From Nostocales cyanobacterium LEGE 11386 (GTDB lineage Bacteria; Cyanobacteriota; Cyanobacteriia; Cyanobacteriales; Nostocaceae), in the NCBI GenBank assembly GCA_015207155.1, contig JADEXK010000013.1, forward strand, positions 34,103 through 98,102: 64,000 nt of DNA, read 5' to 3'. The notes beneath the pieces are model-generated. The model was not told where the DNA came from and made no database searches. It worked only from the letters and a program-made list of their open reading frames with translations. A program made the position numbers and the translations under genes. Below are positions 26,257 through 35,598 of this stretch, piece after piece; positions within the stretch are counted from its first letter, which is position 1, and the number at the start of each line of letters is the position of its first letter.

Positions 26257-27630
26257 TTGATCAGCCTGGGAACAATTTATCAGTTTTACCTTTATATGAC
26301 GGTTTCTCGCACAGTTTGCTTGGGATTTCTAGCTGTCATCGCCGTGGGAACTATCCTGCTGCTGATGCCGTTCTCGACTAGCGATGGTACATGGAATGAC
26401 CCAATTGTGGCACTGTTCACAGCAACATCCGCAGTTTGCGTTACAGGTTTAGCTGTAGTGGATACTGGTACTTATTTTTCGTTTTGGGGTCAGTTGTTTA
26501 TTCTGTTGTTGGCTCAAATTGGCGGTTTGGGCTATATGACCAGCACCACCTTTCTGATTGTGCTAATTGGACGTAAATTTAATCTGCGACAAAAAGTAGC
26601 CATTCAACAAGCTTTAGACCGCCCAGGGATGAGTGGTAGCACTCAAGTTATTCGCTCAATTATTGCCACTACTTTAATTTTTGAAATTACAGGTATTTTG
26701 TTACTTCTGCCTGTGTTTATTCCTGATCATGGATGGAGTAGAGGACTGTGGCTAGCGATTTTTCATAGTATTTCTGCTTGGAATAATGCAGGTTTTAGTT
26801 TGTTCTCAGATAGCTTAATAGGATATCAGTCATCTTTATTAGTTGTCTTCACTATCTCCATGTTGATTATCTTTGGAGGAATTGGTTATCAAGTAATTTT
26901 AGAACTTTATCTTTGGTTGCGCGATCGCCTGCTCAAAAAAAATACAAATTTAGTATTTTCCCTGGATTTTAAAGTTGCAACTAGTACAACTTTAATCCTG
27001 TTGTTTTTAGGAACAATTGCATTTTTTGCCATAGAGATCAAAAACCCTGAAACCTTTGGCTCACTCAATTTATATCAACAGCTATTAGTAGCTTGGTTTC
27101 AATCAGTGACTACCAGAACTGCTGGTTTTAATACTATTGATATCAGCAAAATGACCACAGCAGGTCTATTTATTACCATTGCATTGATGTTTATTGGTGC
27201 CAGTCCAGGTGGAACGGGAGGAGGTATAAAAACGACAACCGTGAGAGTTCTCACTAGCTGCACCAAAGCCATTCTCCAAGGAAAAGAAGAAGTTTTATTA
27301 TATGAACGCAAAATAGCGATCAATTTAATTTTGAAAGCTGTTGGCGTTTTAGTTGGTTCGGTGGCTGTAGTAATTTTCTCTACAATTTTAATCGCTCTTG
27401 CCGAGCCAAAATTAGACTTTATTCAAATTTTGTTTGAATTGGTATCAGCCTTCGCTACTGTAGGACTTTCTACAGGTATCACTGGCAGTGTTTCATTAGC
27501 GACCAAACTTATTTTAATTGCCATCATGTATGTGGGACGCGTAGGTGTGTTACTATTGATGGCTGCCGTATTGGGAGATCCCCGCCCTAGTAGAGTTCAC
27601 TATCCTGAAGAAAATTTACTTGTGGGATAG
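26257..27630 (+). CDS. TrkH/KtrB family potassium uptake membrane subunit
   Basis: The 457-aa polytopic protein has the four-fold M1-P-M2 layout with pore glycine segments such as TSAVCVTGLAVVDTG, SAWNNAGFSL, TRTAGFNT and ATVGLSTGITG. It should be the K+ (possibly Na+-coupled) translocating subunit of a Ktr system. The start is taken as TTG at 26257, supported by GGGAGGT about 10 bases before it; the next ATG (26296) would remove the first helix start. A short hairpin (TGGTAGGCTACCA, 26192-26204) lies in the promoter region. Its regulatory partner follows 164 bases downstream. Confidence 0.9.
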   Translation: MISLGTIYQFYLYMTVSRTVCLGFLAVIAVGTILLLMPFSTSDGTWNDPIVALFTATSAVCVTGLAVVDTGTYFSFWGQLFILLLAQIGGLGYMTSTTFLIVLIGRKFNLRQKVAIQQALDRPGMSGSTQVIRSIIATTLIFEITGILLLLPVFIPDHGWSRGLWLAIFHSISAWNNAGFSLFSDSLIGYQSSLLVVFTISMLIIFGGIGYQVILELYLWLRDRLLKKNTNLVFSLDFKVATSTTLILLFLGTIAFFAIEIKNPETFGSLNLYQQLLVAWFQSVTTRTAGFNTIDISKMTTAGLFITIALMFIGASPGGTGGGIKTTTVRVLTSCTKAILQGKEEVLLYERKIAINLILKAVGVLVGSVAVVIFSTILIALAEPKLDFIQILFELVSAFATVGLSTGITGSVSLATKLILIAIMYVGRVGVLLLMAAVLGDPRPSRVHYPEENLLVG

Positions 27631-27794
27631 CTGATGAGGGTAGATGAAGACATGACTAATGATTAATGAATTAATCAATGCCAGTAGCCTAAACTGATAA
27701 AATATTCATGAGCAGGCAAAAAATAAAATTTTTGATTAATTCAGTATAATCATTTTTTGCCCTGATCCAGGGAGTGATAATAAGGATATCGACT

Positions 27795-28490
27795 GTGAAT
27801 CTGGCATCGTTAGGTTTTTTTCGCAGTTTACGTAGAGATAATCACCAATTCGCGGTGATTGGGTTAGGTCGTTTTGGTAGATCTGTTTGTTTAACACTGC
27901 ACAAACTAGGTTACCAAGTATTAGCAACCGATGTTGATGAAAAGCGAGTATCAGAAGCATTAACTGAGGAAATAGTCGGTCATGCTTTACAACTAGACTC
28001 AACTGAACCAGGTGCCCTCAAAGAAGCGGGAATTTTTGAATTTGATACCGTAATTATAGCCATTGGTAACTATATTCAAGAAAGTATCATTACTACTTTA
28101 AATGTTAAAGAAGGTGGAGTACCCCATGTAGTCGCCAAAGCTTCTAGTGAAGTTCACCGAAAACTGTTAAAGCGAGTAGGCGCAGACCATGTTGTTTTTC
28201 CGGAATATGAGGCGGGTTGTGCCCTAGCGCGATCGCTAACTAAACCATCTATCCTAGACAGGTTTGACCTTGACCCAGATAACAGTATTGTTGAGTTAAT
28301 TGTGCCTGATGAATTTCACGGCAGAACTATTTCCGAACTTCAACTTCGTAACCGTTATGGTTTGAATTTACTAGCTGTGAGTCAGGATGGCAAATTTAAA
28401 ATTAATCCAGAACCTACCAAGCGTCTAGAACGCGGTACAGCAATGGTAGTTATTGGCTGCAACAAAGATATTAATCGCTTGCCGATTTAA
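27795..28490 (+). CDS. KtrA/TrkA-type RCK regulatory subunit
   Basis: From GTG at 27795 (AAGGA at 27782-27786) the protein is 231 aa, MNLASLGFFRSLRRDNHQFAVIGLGRFGRSVCLTLHKLGYQVLATDVD. It has an RCK_N nucleotide-binding domain with the GxGxxG motif GLGRFGRS and a C-terminal TrkA-C domain (about 150-231: NSIVELIVPDEFHGRTISELQLRNRYGLNLLAVSQDG). KtrA rings gate the KtrB subunit in response to adenine nucleotides. The earlier in-frame GTG at 27774 lacks a ribosome site. It sits directly after the ktrB-like gene, and both are likely one operon. Confidence 0.9.
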   Translation: MNLASLGFFRSLRRDNHQFAVIGLGRFGRSVCLTLHKLGYQVLATDVDEKRVSEALTEEIVGHALQLDSTEPGALKEAGIFEFDTVIIAIGNYIQESIITTLNVKEGGVPHVVAKASSEVHRKLLKRVGADHVVFPEYEAGCALARSLTKPSILDRFDLDPDNSIVELIVPDEFHGRTISELQLRNRYGLNLLAVSQDGKFKINPEPTKRLERGTAMVVIGCNKDINRLPI

Positions 28491-28571
28491 ATTAGAGAAA
28501 CGGAAGATAGGAATTACACTTGATATGGAGTGTAAAAACCCTGAAGAAAGAAATTTGCTTTTTAAATGCTT

Positions 28572-28955
28572 ATGGATTTGATAGTTGAAAATTTGGCGGC
28601 AATTGATCATAAACTTTCTCAGCGTCACATTGACCTTGACCCCGGTGGTTATTTTATTATCTATTTGGATCAAGCTGCGGGGTTAATTTACGCCAAGCAT
28701 TTTACAAATGTGATTGACGAACAAGGTTTAGCCGTCGATCCGGAAACGGGAAAGGTGATTCCCGCCAAAGGAAAAGTAGAAAGAACTCACACTACAGTTT
28801 TTAGCGGGAGGACAGCAAAAGAACTGTGTGTGCAGATTTTTGAAAAAACTCAGCCCTGTCCAGTAACTCAGTTAAGCCATGCAGCTTATTTAGGTCGAGA
28901 ATTTGTCCGGGCTGAGATAGCTTTAGTGACAAGGCAAGAGTATGTTCAGGATTAA
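28572..28955 (+). CDS. DUF4346 domain protein
   Basis: Starting at the ATG 28572 the 127-aa protein reads MDLIVENLAAIDHKLSQRHIDLDPGGYFIIYLDQAAGLIYAKHFTNVIDEQGLAVDPETGKVIPAKGKVERTHTTVFSGRTAKELCVQIFE and ends EFVRAEIALVTRQEYVQD. This is the conserved cyanobacterial DUF4346 family. The role is unknown; a related domain occurs with methanogen methyltransferase-type proteins. It follows ktrA by 81 bases and is convergent with the TPM gene. Confidence 0.82.
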   Translation: MDLIVENLAAIDHKLSQRHIDLDPGGYFIIYLDQAAGLIYAKHFTNVIDEQGLAVDPETGKVIPAKGKVERTHTTVFSGRTAKELCVQIFEKTQPCPVTQLSHAAYLGREFVRAEIALVTRQEYVQD

Positions 28956-28972
28956 AGTCAAGAGTTAGTTTT

Positions 28973-29743
28973 TCAATCTTCTAACTTCTGATTGATGACT
29001 TGACCATTGCCATCAGATGATGGTTGATTGATCTGGTAAACATAGTAAGTCGCCATGGGAATAATGGTAGCGGCAATTAAAAGTCCTACCACCCAAGCAG
29101 TCGCATTACCTTGGTCAGTATCTTCTGCTTTGGTGAAAGTCCCTTCTACCTGTACAGTATCAACGACTTGGGGTGGCCCTGGATCTGGTTCACCAGAAAG
29201 AACGGTGACTAAGCGATCGCTGGCATCTAAAAAGGCCTGATTATATTTGTTACCGTCCCGTAACGGCACACCTAAAGTTTCCGTTGCTACACTTTCAGCA
29301 ATCGAGTCAGTCAACAGAGACTTAACTTGATCTCCAGTAATGATGGCAGTACCGTTGGTAACTGTGTCGAGTACTAATAAGGTTTGATGAGACTGCGCTT
29401 CTGGTGTGGGAAACCACTTTTCAAACAGTCCTCGAGTAAAACTTTCTGGTGTTTCACCATAGTCGAGGCGGTGAATCGTCACAAATCTGACTTCGTTGCC
29501 AGTTTGTTTAGCCAAATCCTCCAAAGTGCTGCTAATTTTACCTTCATTCAGGCGACTGATAACTTCACCTTGATCTAAAACCCAGTAGCGATCGCTTGCT
29601 GTCAGGTTGGGTATTTGATACACACCTGTAGCTGATGTAGGTATCACAAACACAGAAGAACCCAACACTACCATCAGCAACAGTATAGTTAGCCTGAGTA
29701 AGTATTTTTTAATACTAAATATTTGGTTGAGGAGCTGTTTCAT
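28973..29743 (-). CDS. TPM domain membrane protein, Psb32-like
   Basis: The 256-aa protein has an N-terminal signal/anchor (LLRLTILLLMVVLGSSVFVIPTSATG), a TPM domain on the outer/lumenal side (YWVLDQGEVISRLNEGKISSTLEDLAKQTGNEVRFVTIHRLDYGETPESFTRGLFEKWFPTPEAQSHQTLLVLDTVTNGTAIITGDQV) and a C-terminal membrane helix (TAWVVGLLIAATIIPMATYYVYQ). Cyanobacterial proteins of this type (Psb32) associate with photosystem II and have been linked to its assembly and repair. The N- and C-terminal helices would anchor it in the thylakoid membrane. Confidence 0.83.
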   Translation of the reverse strand: MKQLLNQIFSIKKYLLRLTILLLMVVLGSSVFVIPTSATGVYQIPNLTASDRYWVLDQGEVISRLNEGKISSTLEDLAKQTGNEVRFVTIHRLDYGETPESFTRGLFEKWFPTPEAQSHQTLLVLDTVTNGTAIITGDQVKSLLTDSIAESVATETLGVPLRDGNKYNQAFLDASDRLVTVLSGEPDPGPPQVVDTVQVEGTFTKAEDTDQGNATAWVVGLLIAATIIPMATYYVYQINQPSSDGNGQVINQKLED

Positions 29744-29808
29744 CGGATGATCTCTTAAGACAGACTTGCACCAAAAATACTATACAACCAATGTAAAAAT
29801 CACCTTAT

Positions 29809-30021
29809 TTACGGATTTTTCCATCTGTAATCTTTGGTGACACCCAGAAAATCAATTAATTGCTGAGTAAGAATACCAGCCTCTAGCCCTGTTTTCATCC
29901 GTGATTGGTCTACGCAGTTCACGACGGTTACTAACAAGAAACACCGCCCCATTCGGGAATTAACCCAAATTTTTGGGGCGGACTTTGCAAACCATCCGAG
30001 GATTTTAGCACAAAATTTCAA
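29809..30021 (-). other. open frame with possible gene remnant
   Basis: A 70-codon frame ends SRMKTGLEAGILTQQLIDFLGVTKDYRWKNP, which looks protein-like, but the first 40 residues run through an inverted repeat (CCGCCCCA at 29944-29951 and TGGGGCGG at 29974-29981) and look random. I do not recognise the ending. It may be the C-terminal scrap of a lost gene. Nothing else is seen between 29744 and 30156. Confidence 0.2.
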
Positions 30022-30156
30022 TTCTGCTCATTTATCTCCTCGCTTACCTGCGGAATGTGGGTTATAACTACACTCCACTGCCTGCTTTCAAATCAGTAAT
30101 TTTTCACCTTCTCAAGGCAAAATGAGGGATGAAAGCAGCAAATTATAGAGAAAGGT

Positions 30157-31347
30157 ATGCCACAGAAAACAGCCGCTTTGAAATTTGTGATTTTACTTGG
30201 TTTTGTGAGTCTCTGTGCTGATGCCACCTATGAAGGCGCACGTAGTATTACAGGGGCTTATTTGGAGGTTTTGGGAGCTAGCGGCACTGTGGTGGGTTTG
30301 GTAGCTGGGTTTGGTGAGTTAATTGGCTATGGCTTGCGCTTAGTTATTGGTTACCTCAGCGACCAGACAGGTAAATATTGGGGGATCACAACCTTAGGTT
30401 ACATTTTGAACACCGCAGTTGTCCCACTACTAGCCCTGACAGGCAGATGGGAAGCTGCCGCAGGTTTGATGATGGCGGAACGCACAGGTAAAGCAGTTAG
30501 GACTCCCCCCCGCGATGCGCTGCTTTCTCACGGTGCAAGTCAAATTGGCAGGGGTTTCGGTTTTGGTTTGCATGAAGCCATGGATCAAACAGGTGCCGTT
30601 ATGGGGCCTTTGGCTGTAGCTGCAATGATTTATTTCCAGGGAGAATATCGCAATGGTTTCACAATCTTAATTGTGCCTGCCGTTTTGGGATTGATTGTGT
30701 TAACAGTTTTACAATTTATTTATCCGAATCCCAGTGATTTTGAAGACAAAATTGAGACCAATCAAGCAGAAAAATTACCGGGAATATTTTGGATTTATCT
30801 CGGTGCAGTAGCGATTATTGCGGCTGGATATGCCGATTTTCCCCTCATTGCCTTTCATTTTCAGAAACAAGGAATTGCTTCTGGGCAAACAATTCCCCTA
30901 TTTTATGCTCTAGCCATGGGAGTGGATGCTGTAGCCGCGCTGATTTTTGGATACATGTTTGATCGCATAGGAATTTCTATCCTCATAATTGCAGCCTTGC
31001 TTTCATCTTTGTTTGCCCCATTAGTATTTTTAGGAGATACCCATCTCGCTCTTTTAGGCATGGCATTTTGGGGTGTTGGCATGGGAGCGCAAGAATCAGT
31101 TCTCAAAGCCGCGATCGCTGGGATGGTACCAAAAAATAAACGTGCCACAGCTTACGGCATTTTCAGCACTGGCTATGGTTTATCGTGGTTTTTAGGTAGC
31201 GCTTTCATGGGCATTTTGTACGATCGCTCTATCACCTCATTAGTTATTTTTTCTGGTGCAACACAGTTACTGGCAATTCCTTTCTTTGTCTGGGTGAAAT
31301 TACGGGACAATAACTTAAGTACACCTTTGCAGGATCAGGTATCATAA
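30157..31347 (+). CDS. MFS transporter
   Basis: The 396-aa protein has about twelve hydrophobic helices and MFS landmarks: ADATYEGARSITGAYLEVLGASGTVVGLVAGFGELIGYGLRLVIGYLSDQTGKYWGI (loop 2-3 GYLSDQTGK), AERTGKAVRTPPRDALLS between helices 4 and 5, and GYMFDRIG in the second half. Substrate is unknown; it is most like uncharacterised bacterial MFS exporters. The start ATG follows GAGAAAGG. The stop codon abuts the stop of the convergent gene with no gap. Confidence 0.86.
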   Translation: MPQKTAALKFVILLGFVSLCADATYEGARSITGAYLEVLGASGTVVGLVAGFGELIGYGLRLVIGYLSDQTGKYWGITTLGYILNTAVVPLLALTGRWEAAAGLMMAERTGKAVRTPPRDALLSHGASQIGRGFGFGLHEAMDQTGAVMGPLAVAAMIYFQGEYRNGFTILIVPAVLGLIVLTVLQFIYPNPSDFEDKIETNQAEKLPGIFWIYLGAVAIIAAGYADFPLIAFHFQKQGIASGQTIPLFYALAMGVDAVAALIFGYMFDRIGISILIIAALLSSLFAPLVFLGDTHLALLGMAFWGVGMGAQESVLKAAIAGMVPKNKRATAYGIFSTGYGLSWFLGSAFMGILYDRSITSLVIFSGATQLLAIPFFVWVKLRDNNLSTPLQDQVS

Positions 31348-32154
31348 CTATGCTAGCTGGGTAAAAAGTGTCTCCCAGTCCATTACAGGTGGTCTTACTC
31401 CCTTATTTACTAACTCAAAAGCCTGATTTTGAGTTGCTGGGTGAAAAATCGATTCTACACAAGCTGCTGCTACATCAATCCGGCTAGCATCACCTGATAA
31501 TGTGTCACCCGTACCCAATACCACATCCAGCTTACCCCCCGTTTTTGCCTGTAGTAATGTATTGAGGTCATATGAAGTATAAGGCCCGTCAATCAAACGC
31601 CCTGGACGAATAATAGTGTAGGGCAATCCCGAGTCAATGATGGCTGCTTCACCCTGTTGTTTAGCATCAAGCACACCAAAGGCATTGAGAATTTTATAAG
31701 GAAATTCATCTTTGTGCAGAACTCCACAAGAGGAGACGAAAACGAACCGCTTCAAATTAGATGGTGCTGTTGCTATTAAGTTGCTAACACCTTGAGCATC
31801 TACTTTTGCAGGAGTATTTTTTGCCTTGGCATTTCTATATGTAGGGTCAAAGAAAATTTTTCCCCATTGAATCAAATTAGGTTTTGGGTCAAACTCCCAT
31901 CTAGCAGAGGGAAAAGCAGTAGTGCCAGTACAACAGATGATATGGGTGACATTCTGCATAGCTGGGGGTAATGTAGTCACATCGCGGATGTCACCGACAG
32001 CAATTTCCACTTTGTCATTAAACATTTCTGTGGCTTTGGCTGCGTTGCGTGTGAGGGTACGAACTTTCAAACCCTTTTCCAACAACTTTGCCACTACAAG
32101 TTGACCTACTCCGCCAGTAGCACCCGCAACCAGCACTAAATCTTCAGAAGTCAT
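31348..32154 (-). CDS. NAD(P)-binding atypical SDR protein
   Basis: The 268-aa protein starts MTSEDLVLVAGATGGVGQLVVAKLLEKGLKVRTLTRN, with the atypical-SDR nucleotide motif GATGGVGQ, then EIAVGDIRDVTTLPPAM, FVFVSSCGV and GLPYTIIRPGRLIDGPYTSYDL. Plant and cyanobacterial relatives (NAD(P)-binding Rossmann proteins near Ycf39/HCF173-type) act in photosystem or pigment metabolism or as simple reductases; the substrate cannot be told. It is transcribed towards the MFS gene and ends on the adjacent base. Confidence 0.82.
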   Translation of the reverse strand: MTSEDLVLVAGATGGVGQLVVAKLLEKGLKVRTLTRNAAKATEMFNDKVEIAVGDIRDVTTLPPAMQNVTHIICCTGTTAFPSARWEFDPKPNLIQWGKIFFDPTYRNAKAKNTPAKVDAQGVSNLIATAPSNLKRFVFVSSCGVLHKDEFPYKILNAFGVLDAKQQGEAAIIDSGLPYTIIRPGRLIDGPYTSYDLNTLLQAKTGGKLDVVLGTGDTLSGDASRIDVAAACVESIFHPATQNQAFELVNKGVRPPVMDWETLFTQLA

Positions 32155-32472
32155 AACTGTCCTTAAGATAATCTAATGCTAATCTACTCAAAAATGTGAG
32201 TATAGCGTTTCCTCCCACAGAGAGCGATCGCAGTCAAAAACCCGGTCATAATTGACCGGGCTTTTGCTCAATGTAGTGGAGATATATTCCCCAAAAGTGT
32301 AGTTATAGAAGTTCTGTATAAATCGCTGTACTATTAGGTAATACCACTAGAGTTTAACCAATTCCGGAAAACAAGAAAAAGTTTTTTGAGCTAGGCATCA
32401 TTACCAAGTTTTCGAGAACAATACAGCACCCGCCTGGTCACCTTGAGAGCGTAAGATTTAGAGAAGAAAATA

Positions 32473-32574
32473 ATGAACGAACTTAGTAGCTGGCAAGAAT
32501 GGGTAACTGTATTAGCCTATGTAGGATTCGCAGTTTTCATCATGTGGCGTGTTTTGAATACAGAGAAAAAATAA
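32473..32574 (+). CDS. 33-aa single-helix membrane protein
   Basis: A short frame preceded by GAGAAGAAA codes MNELSSWQEWVTVLAYVGFAVFIMWRVLNTEKK: a polar N-terminus, one helix (VTVLAYVGFAVFIMW) and a basic C-terminus. Codon use and the clean helix-plus-charged-tail design suggest a real gene; size and layout are like the tiny subunits of photosystem, cytochrome b6f or NDH-1 complexes. I do not recognise it as a named one. The upstream region 32155-32472 has a HIP1-like site and a small palindromic repeat (CCCGGTCATAATTGACCGGGC, about 32240) but no other gene. Confidence 0.6.
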   Translation: MNELSSWQEWVTVLAYVGFAVFIMWRVLNTEKK

Positions 32575-32590
32575 AATTCATAGCCTGAAA

Positions 32591-32887
32591 TTAAGACTTT
32601 TGCAAAAAACTGCATATCAGCTTACCAGCGCCATTATGTGCAAATGGTACAATTTTTCCGTCTTGTCGAACTCTGACTCGCTCCCGACAGTTGTAGACTT
32701 CAATCGGTCTTTTCACTTGATCTATACTAACTATTGCTCTGTATTCCCAATAGTTTTTGGCACTGCGATTGATACTAAGAATACAAATCTGTTGACCCTC
32801 ATAATTACGACATACAGAGGCGGTGGCTGGAAATGCTACTAAGTTGGAGAGAATTATTAGCAGCACTAGGGCAATATATTTAATCAT
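32591..32887 (-). CDS. small secreted protein, function unknown
   Basis: The 98-aa product has a signal peptide (MIKYIALVLLIILSNLVAFPATASV) and a short mature part with paired cysteines (VCRNYEGQQICILSINRS, VYNCRERVRV, KLICSFLQ), suggesting disulfide bonds in the periplasm. I do not recognise the family. It is convergent with the 33-aa membrane protein gene, 16 bases away. Confidence 0.65.
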   Translation of the reverse strand: MIKYIALVLLIILSNLVAFPATASVCRNYEGQQICILSINRSAKNYWEYRAIVSIDQVKRPIEVYNCRERVRVRQDGKIVPFAHNGAGKLICSFLQKS

Positions 32888-33069
32888 GCTCAGACTGCAA
32901 ACAACAATGCTTGATGGCAGTCAGTATACATTATCCAGAAATTAAATATGCGTTATCAAGAAACCTTTTCTTGGGCGATCGCAGAGTAGCTTGAGGTAAA
33001 TTACCTGAACTTCCATCATTTTTAGATAAACTGATGGCAAAGCATTGCAGACATAGCAATCCGATTCTT

Positions 33070-33194
33070 AGCGTTGCATATTTGCGAGATGATTTTGCTG
33101 GTTTTGTGGGATGGGCCGGACAGCCTGTCCCTTGTATTTTCGGGCGGGCTGTCCGGCCCACCCTACAAGAATCATCCATTGATTCAGCAATGCC
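33070..33194. repeat. MITE-like element, copy 2, with 8-bp target duplication
   Basis: In opposite orientation to copy 1, it runs from AGCGTTGCATATTTGCG to GATTCAGCAATGCC and is flanked by CGATTCTT (33062-33069) and CGATTTTT (33195-33202), a target duplication with one mismatch. The central hairpin arms are GGGATGGGCCGGACAGCC and GGGCTGTCCGGCCCACCC. The flanking and loop sequence (AAATACAAGG in reverse) is nearly the same as in copy 1, but a 6-7 bp block of both arms differs. The rest of 32888-33523 is AT-rich promoter DNA before the importer genes. Confidence 0.8.
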
Positions 33195-33523
33195 CGATTT
33201 TTTAACCCACAGCGCACCAGGGCTGTGCATATTCCTGGGAATTCATTTGGTTCAACTCTGCTCTTGCACAATAGCATATAATTTAAATTTATTGCTATTA
33301 CTTCTCACTTGTTTTTTAGCCTAAAAATAGCACATGGCAAACATAAGCTAACTGCGATATAGAGAATTTGTGACTTTATCATCAGCTAAAAAGTGCGATT
33401 TAAATAATTTTGCCAATTAAACTATTTCAATAAATAAGAATTTATGTTATTTAATTTTATATGCACTTGAAATAAATTGTCAATCAATTTATAGTCTGTT
33501 GAGCAGAAATATTCAGATGGGTA

Positions 33524-34555
33524 ATGAGTAAATCAACTTCCTCTTTAACCAGAGGATTTTTGTCAGCGCTAACTTTACCCGTTGGGGGTTTAGTTTTGGG
33601 ATTAATAATTCTCCTAATATGCTTAATCTTCAGCGTTACTCTCGGTGCGGCAGATATCCCTGTAGATACTATCTATACAGCCTTGATGGGGTTTGATGGT
33701 TCTAAAGAGCATTTAATTATTCGTACAGTTAGATTACCGCGATCGCTACTGGCGGTGATGGTGGGTGCGGCTATCTCCGTATCTGGGGCGTTGATGCAAG
33801 GTATAACTCGTAACCCTTTGGCTGACCCTGGGATCTTGGGAATTAACGCAGGTGCATCCTTGGCTGTGGTGATTTCTATCTTTATCTTTGGTGCATCTAC
33901 ACCAAGTGTTTATGTTTGGTATGCCTTTACAGGTGCGGGAATTACTGCTGTCAGCGTTTATTTTTTAGCTTCTCTTGGGCGCAGTGGTATCACTCCTTTA
34001 AATCTCACTATCGCCGGTGCAGCTATTAGCGCCTTACTTGCTGCACTAATTACTACTGTCTTAATCGTTAGTCAACGCACATTAGAAGAAATTCGCTTTT
34101 GGTTAGCGGGTTCTTTGGCAGGTGCTGATACAAATATTATTGCTCAAGTATTACCTTACATTTGTATTGGCTTAATCTTGGCATTCCTCCTAGCAAGACA
34201 AATCACCATTCTCAGCCTAGGAGAAGATATTGCCAAAGGGTTAGGTCAACAAACCTTATGGATAAAAATTGTAGCTGCTATGAGCATTTTTCTTCTGCAA
34301 GGTAGTGCAGTTGCAGTTGCTGGCGGCATTGGTTTTATTGGTTTAGTTGTTCCCCATATAGTCCGCTTTTTGGTTGGAGTAGATTACCGTTGGATTCTAC
34401 CTTATAGCGCCCTTTTTGGCTCAATCCTACTTCTAGGTTCTGATATTTTTGCCAGATTGGTGATTCGACCCCAAGAAGTCCCGGTGGGGATTATGACAGC
34501 TTTAGTGGGTGCGCCATTCTTCATTTATTTAGCCAAAAATAAAATCAAAAAATGA
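33524..34555 (+). CDS. FecCD-family ABC importer permease 1 (siderophore/cobalamin type)
   Basis: The 343-aa membrane protein has the FecCD signature [50 protein letters not shown] and the coupling region GGIGFIGLVVPHIVRFLVGVDYRWILPYSALFGSILLLGSDIFAR. It should form half of the channel of a type II importer for ferric siderophore, heme or cobalamin. Start ATG 33524; the next permease overlaps it by ATGA. An AT-rich region precedes it; a Fur site could be there but is not convincing. Confidence 0.92.
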   Translation: MSKSTSSLTRGFLSALTLPVGGLVLGLIILLICLIFSVTLGAADIPVDTIYTALMGFDGSKEHLIIRTVRLPRSLLAVMVGAAISVSGALMQGITRNPLADPGILGINAGASLAVVISIFIFGASTPSVYVWYAFTGAGITAVSVYFLASLGRSGITPLNLTIAGAAISALLAALITTVLIVSQRTLEEIRFWLAGSLAGADTNIIAQVLPYICIGLILAFLLARQITILSLGEDIAKGLGQQTLWIKIVAAMSIFLLQGSAVAVAGGIGFIGLVVPHIVRFLVGVDYRWILPYSALFGSILLLGSDIFARLVIRPQEVPVGIMTALVGAPFFIYLAKNKIKK

Positions 34556-35598
34556 AGAATCATACCTTAGTTTTCCGTTCTAAAATATTTCCTATTTCTT
34601 TCCGCCTCCAGAAACGTGTTCCTAGTGTTTTATTCATCCTAGTAATAATCACTTTGGTGGCAATGGTAATTAGTACTTCTATCGGCGAATATCCCACACC
34701 GCCTCTAGCAGTAATTCAAACTGTATTGGGAATAGAAACTGGAAATCCCGAATATACTTTTGTCATCAATACCCTGCGGTTACCAAGGACTTTAACGGCT
34801 GGCTTTGTGGGAATGGCGTTAGCAACTTCTGGGGCAATTATGCAAGGCTTAACCCGAAATCCTCTAGCTGATCCAGGTATTATTGGCATTAACGCGGGTG
34901 CTAGTCTGGCGGCTGTTGCTTTGATTGTACTTTTTCCTAGTTTGCCCGTGGGAACTTTACCTTTGGCTGCTTTTGGTGGTGCTTTAGCTGCTTCTGTACT
35001 AATTTACCTGCTGGCATGGGATCAGGGTACTCATCCCATTCGTCTCATTTTAATTGGGGTAGGAATTTCTGCTGTCACAGGTGCTTTTACTAATCTATTA
35101 GTGACATTTGGAGAAATTAACAATGTTAGTCAAGCTTTAGTTTGGTTAGCTGGTAGTGTTTATGGACGCACATGGGAACAGCTTTTTTCGTTGTTACCTT
35201 GGTTACTAGTCTTTATACCTCTAGCTTTAGCCAGCGCACCACAATTAAATGCTTTAGCTTTGGGGGATGAAACAGCAAAGAGTTTAGGTAGTCGGGTAGA
35301 GTGGCAACGCAGTTTTTTACTATTAATTAGTGCAGCGCTTACTGGTGCAGCAGTTTCCACGGCTGGCACGATTAGTTTTGTCGGATTAATTGCGCCCCAC
35401 ATTGCACGTCAGTTAGTAGGTGGCAATCATGAGGGGTTAATTCCTGTATCTGCGGTATGGGGAGCAATGATTGTCGTGATTGCTGATTTATTGGGAAGAA
35501 TTATCTTTGCTCCTGTGGAACTTCCTTGTGGAATTATTACTGCTATAATTGGTGCTCCTTACTTTATATATCTATTAATACAAACTCGAAAAAAATGA
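34552..35598 (+). CDS. FecCD-family ABC importer permease 2
   Basis: This 348-aa paralogue of the preceding gene carries the same signature ([50 protein letters not shown]) and the same coupling region ([20 protein letters not shown]). The two permeases are expected to make a heterodimeric channel. It starts on the stop codon of permease 1 (ATGA) and its stop overlaps the start of the ATPase gene (ATGA), so the three genes are one tightly coupled operon. No substrate-binding protein or TonB receptor is adjacent. Confidence 0.92.
   Translation: MKNHTLVFRSKIFPISFRLQKRVPSVLFILVIITLVAMVISTSIGEYPTPPLAVIQTVLGIETGNPEYTFVINTLRLPRTLTAGFVGMALATSGAIMQGLTRNPLADPGIIGINAGASLAAVALIVLFPSLPVGTLPLAAFGGALAASVLIYLLAWDQGTHPIRLILIGVGISAVTGAFTNLLVTFGEINNVSQALVWLAGSVYGRTWEQLFSLLPWLLVFIPLALASAPQLNALALGDETAKSLGSRVEWQRSFLLLISAALTGAAVSTAGTISFVGLIAPHIARQLVGGNHEGLIPVSAVWGAMIVVIADLLGRIIFAPVELPCGIITAIIGAPYFIYLLIQTRKK

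Noticed and set aside
32931..33324. Frames of 69 to 99 codons on both strands
   Set aside because: All run through the palindromic MITE at 33070-33194, which by symmetry gives similar open frames on each strand.
33433..33451. Fur-box-like AATAAGAATTTATGTTATT before the importer operon
   Set aside because: Only about half of the consensus positions match in a very AT-rich region; not convincing without a motif scan.
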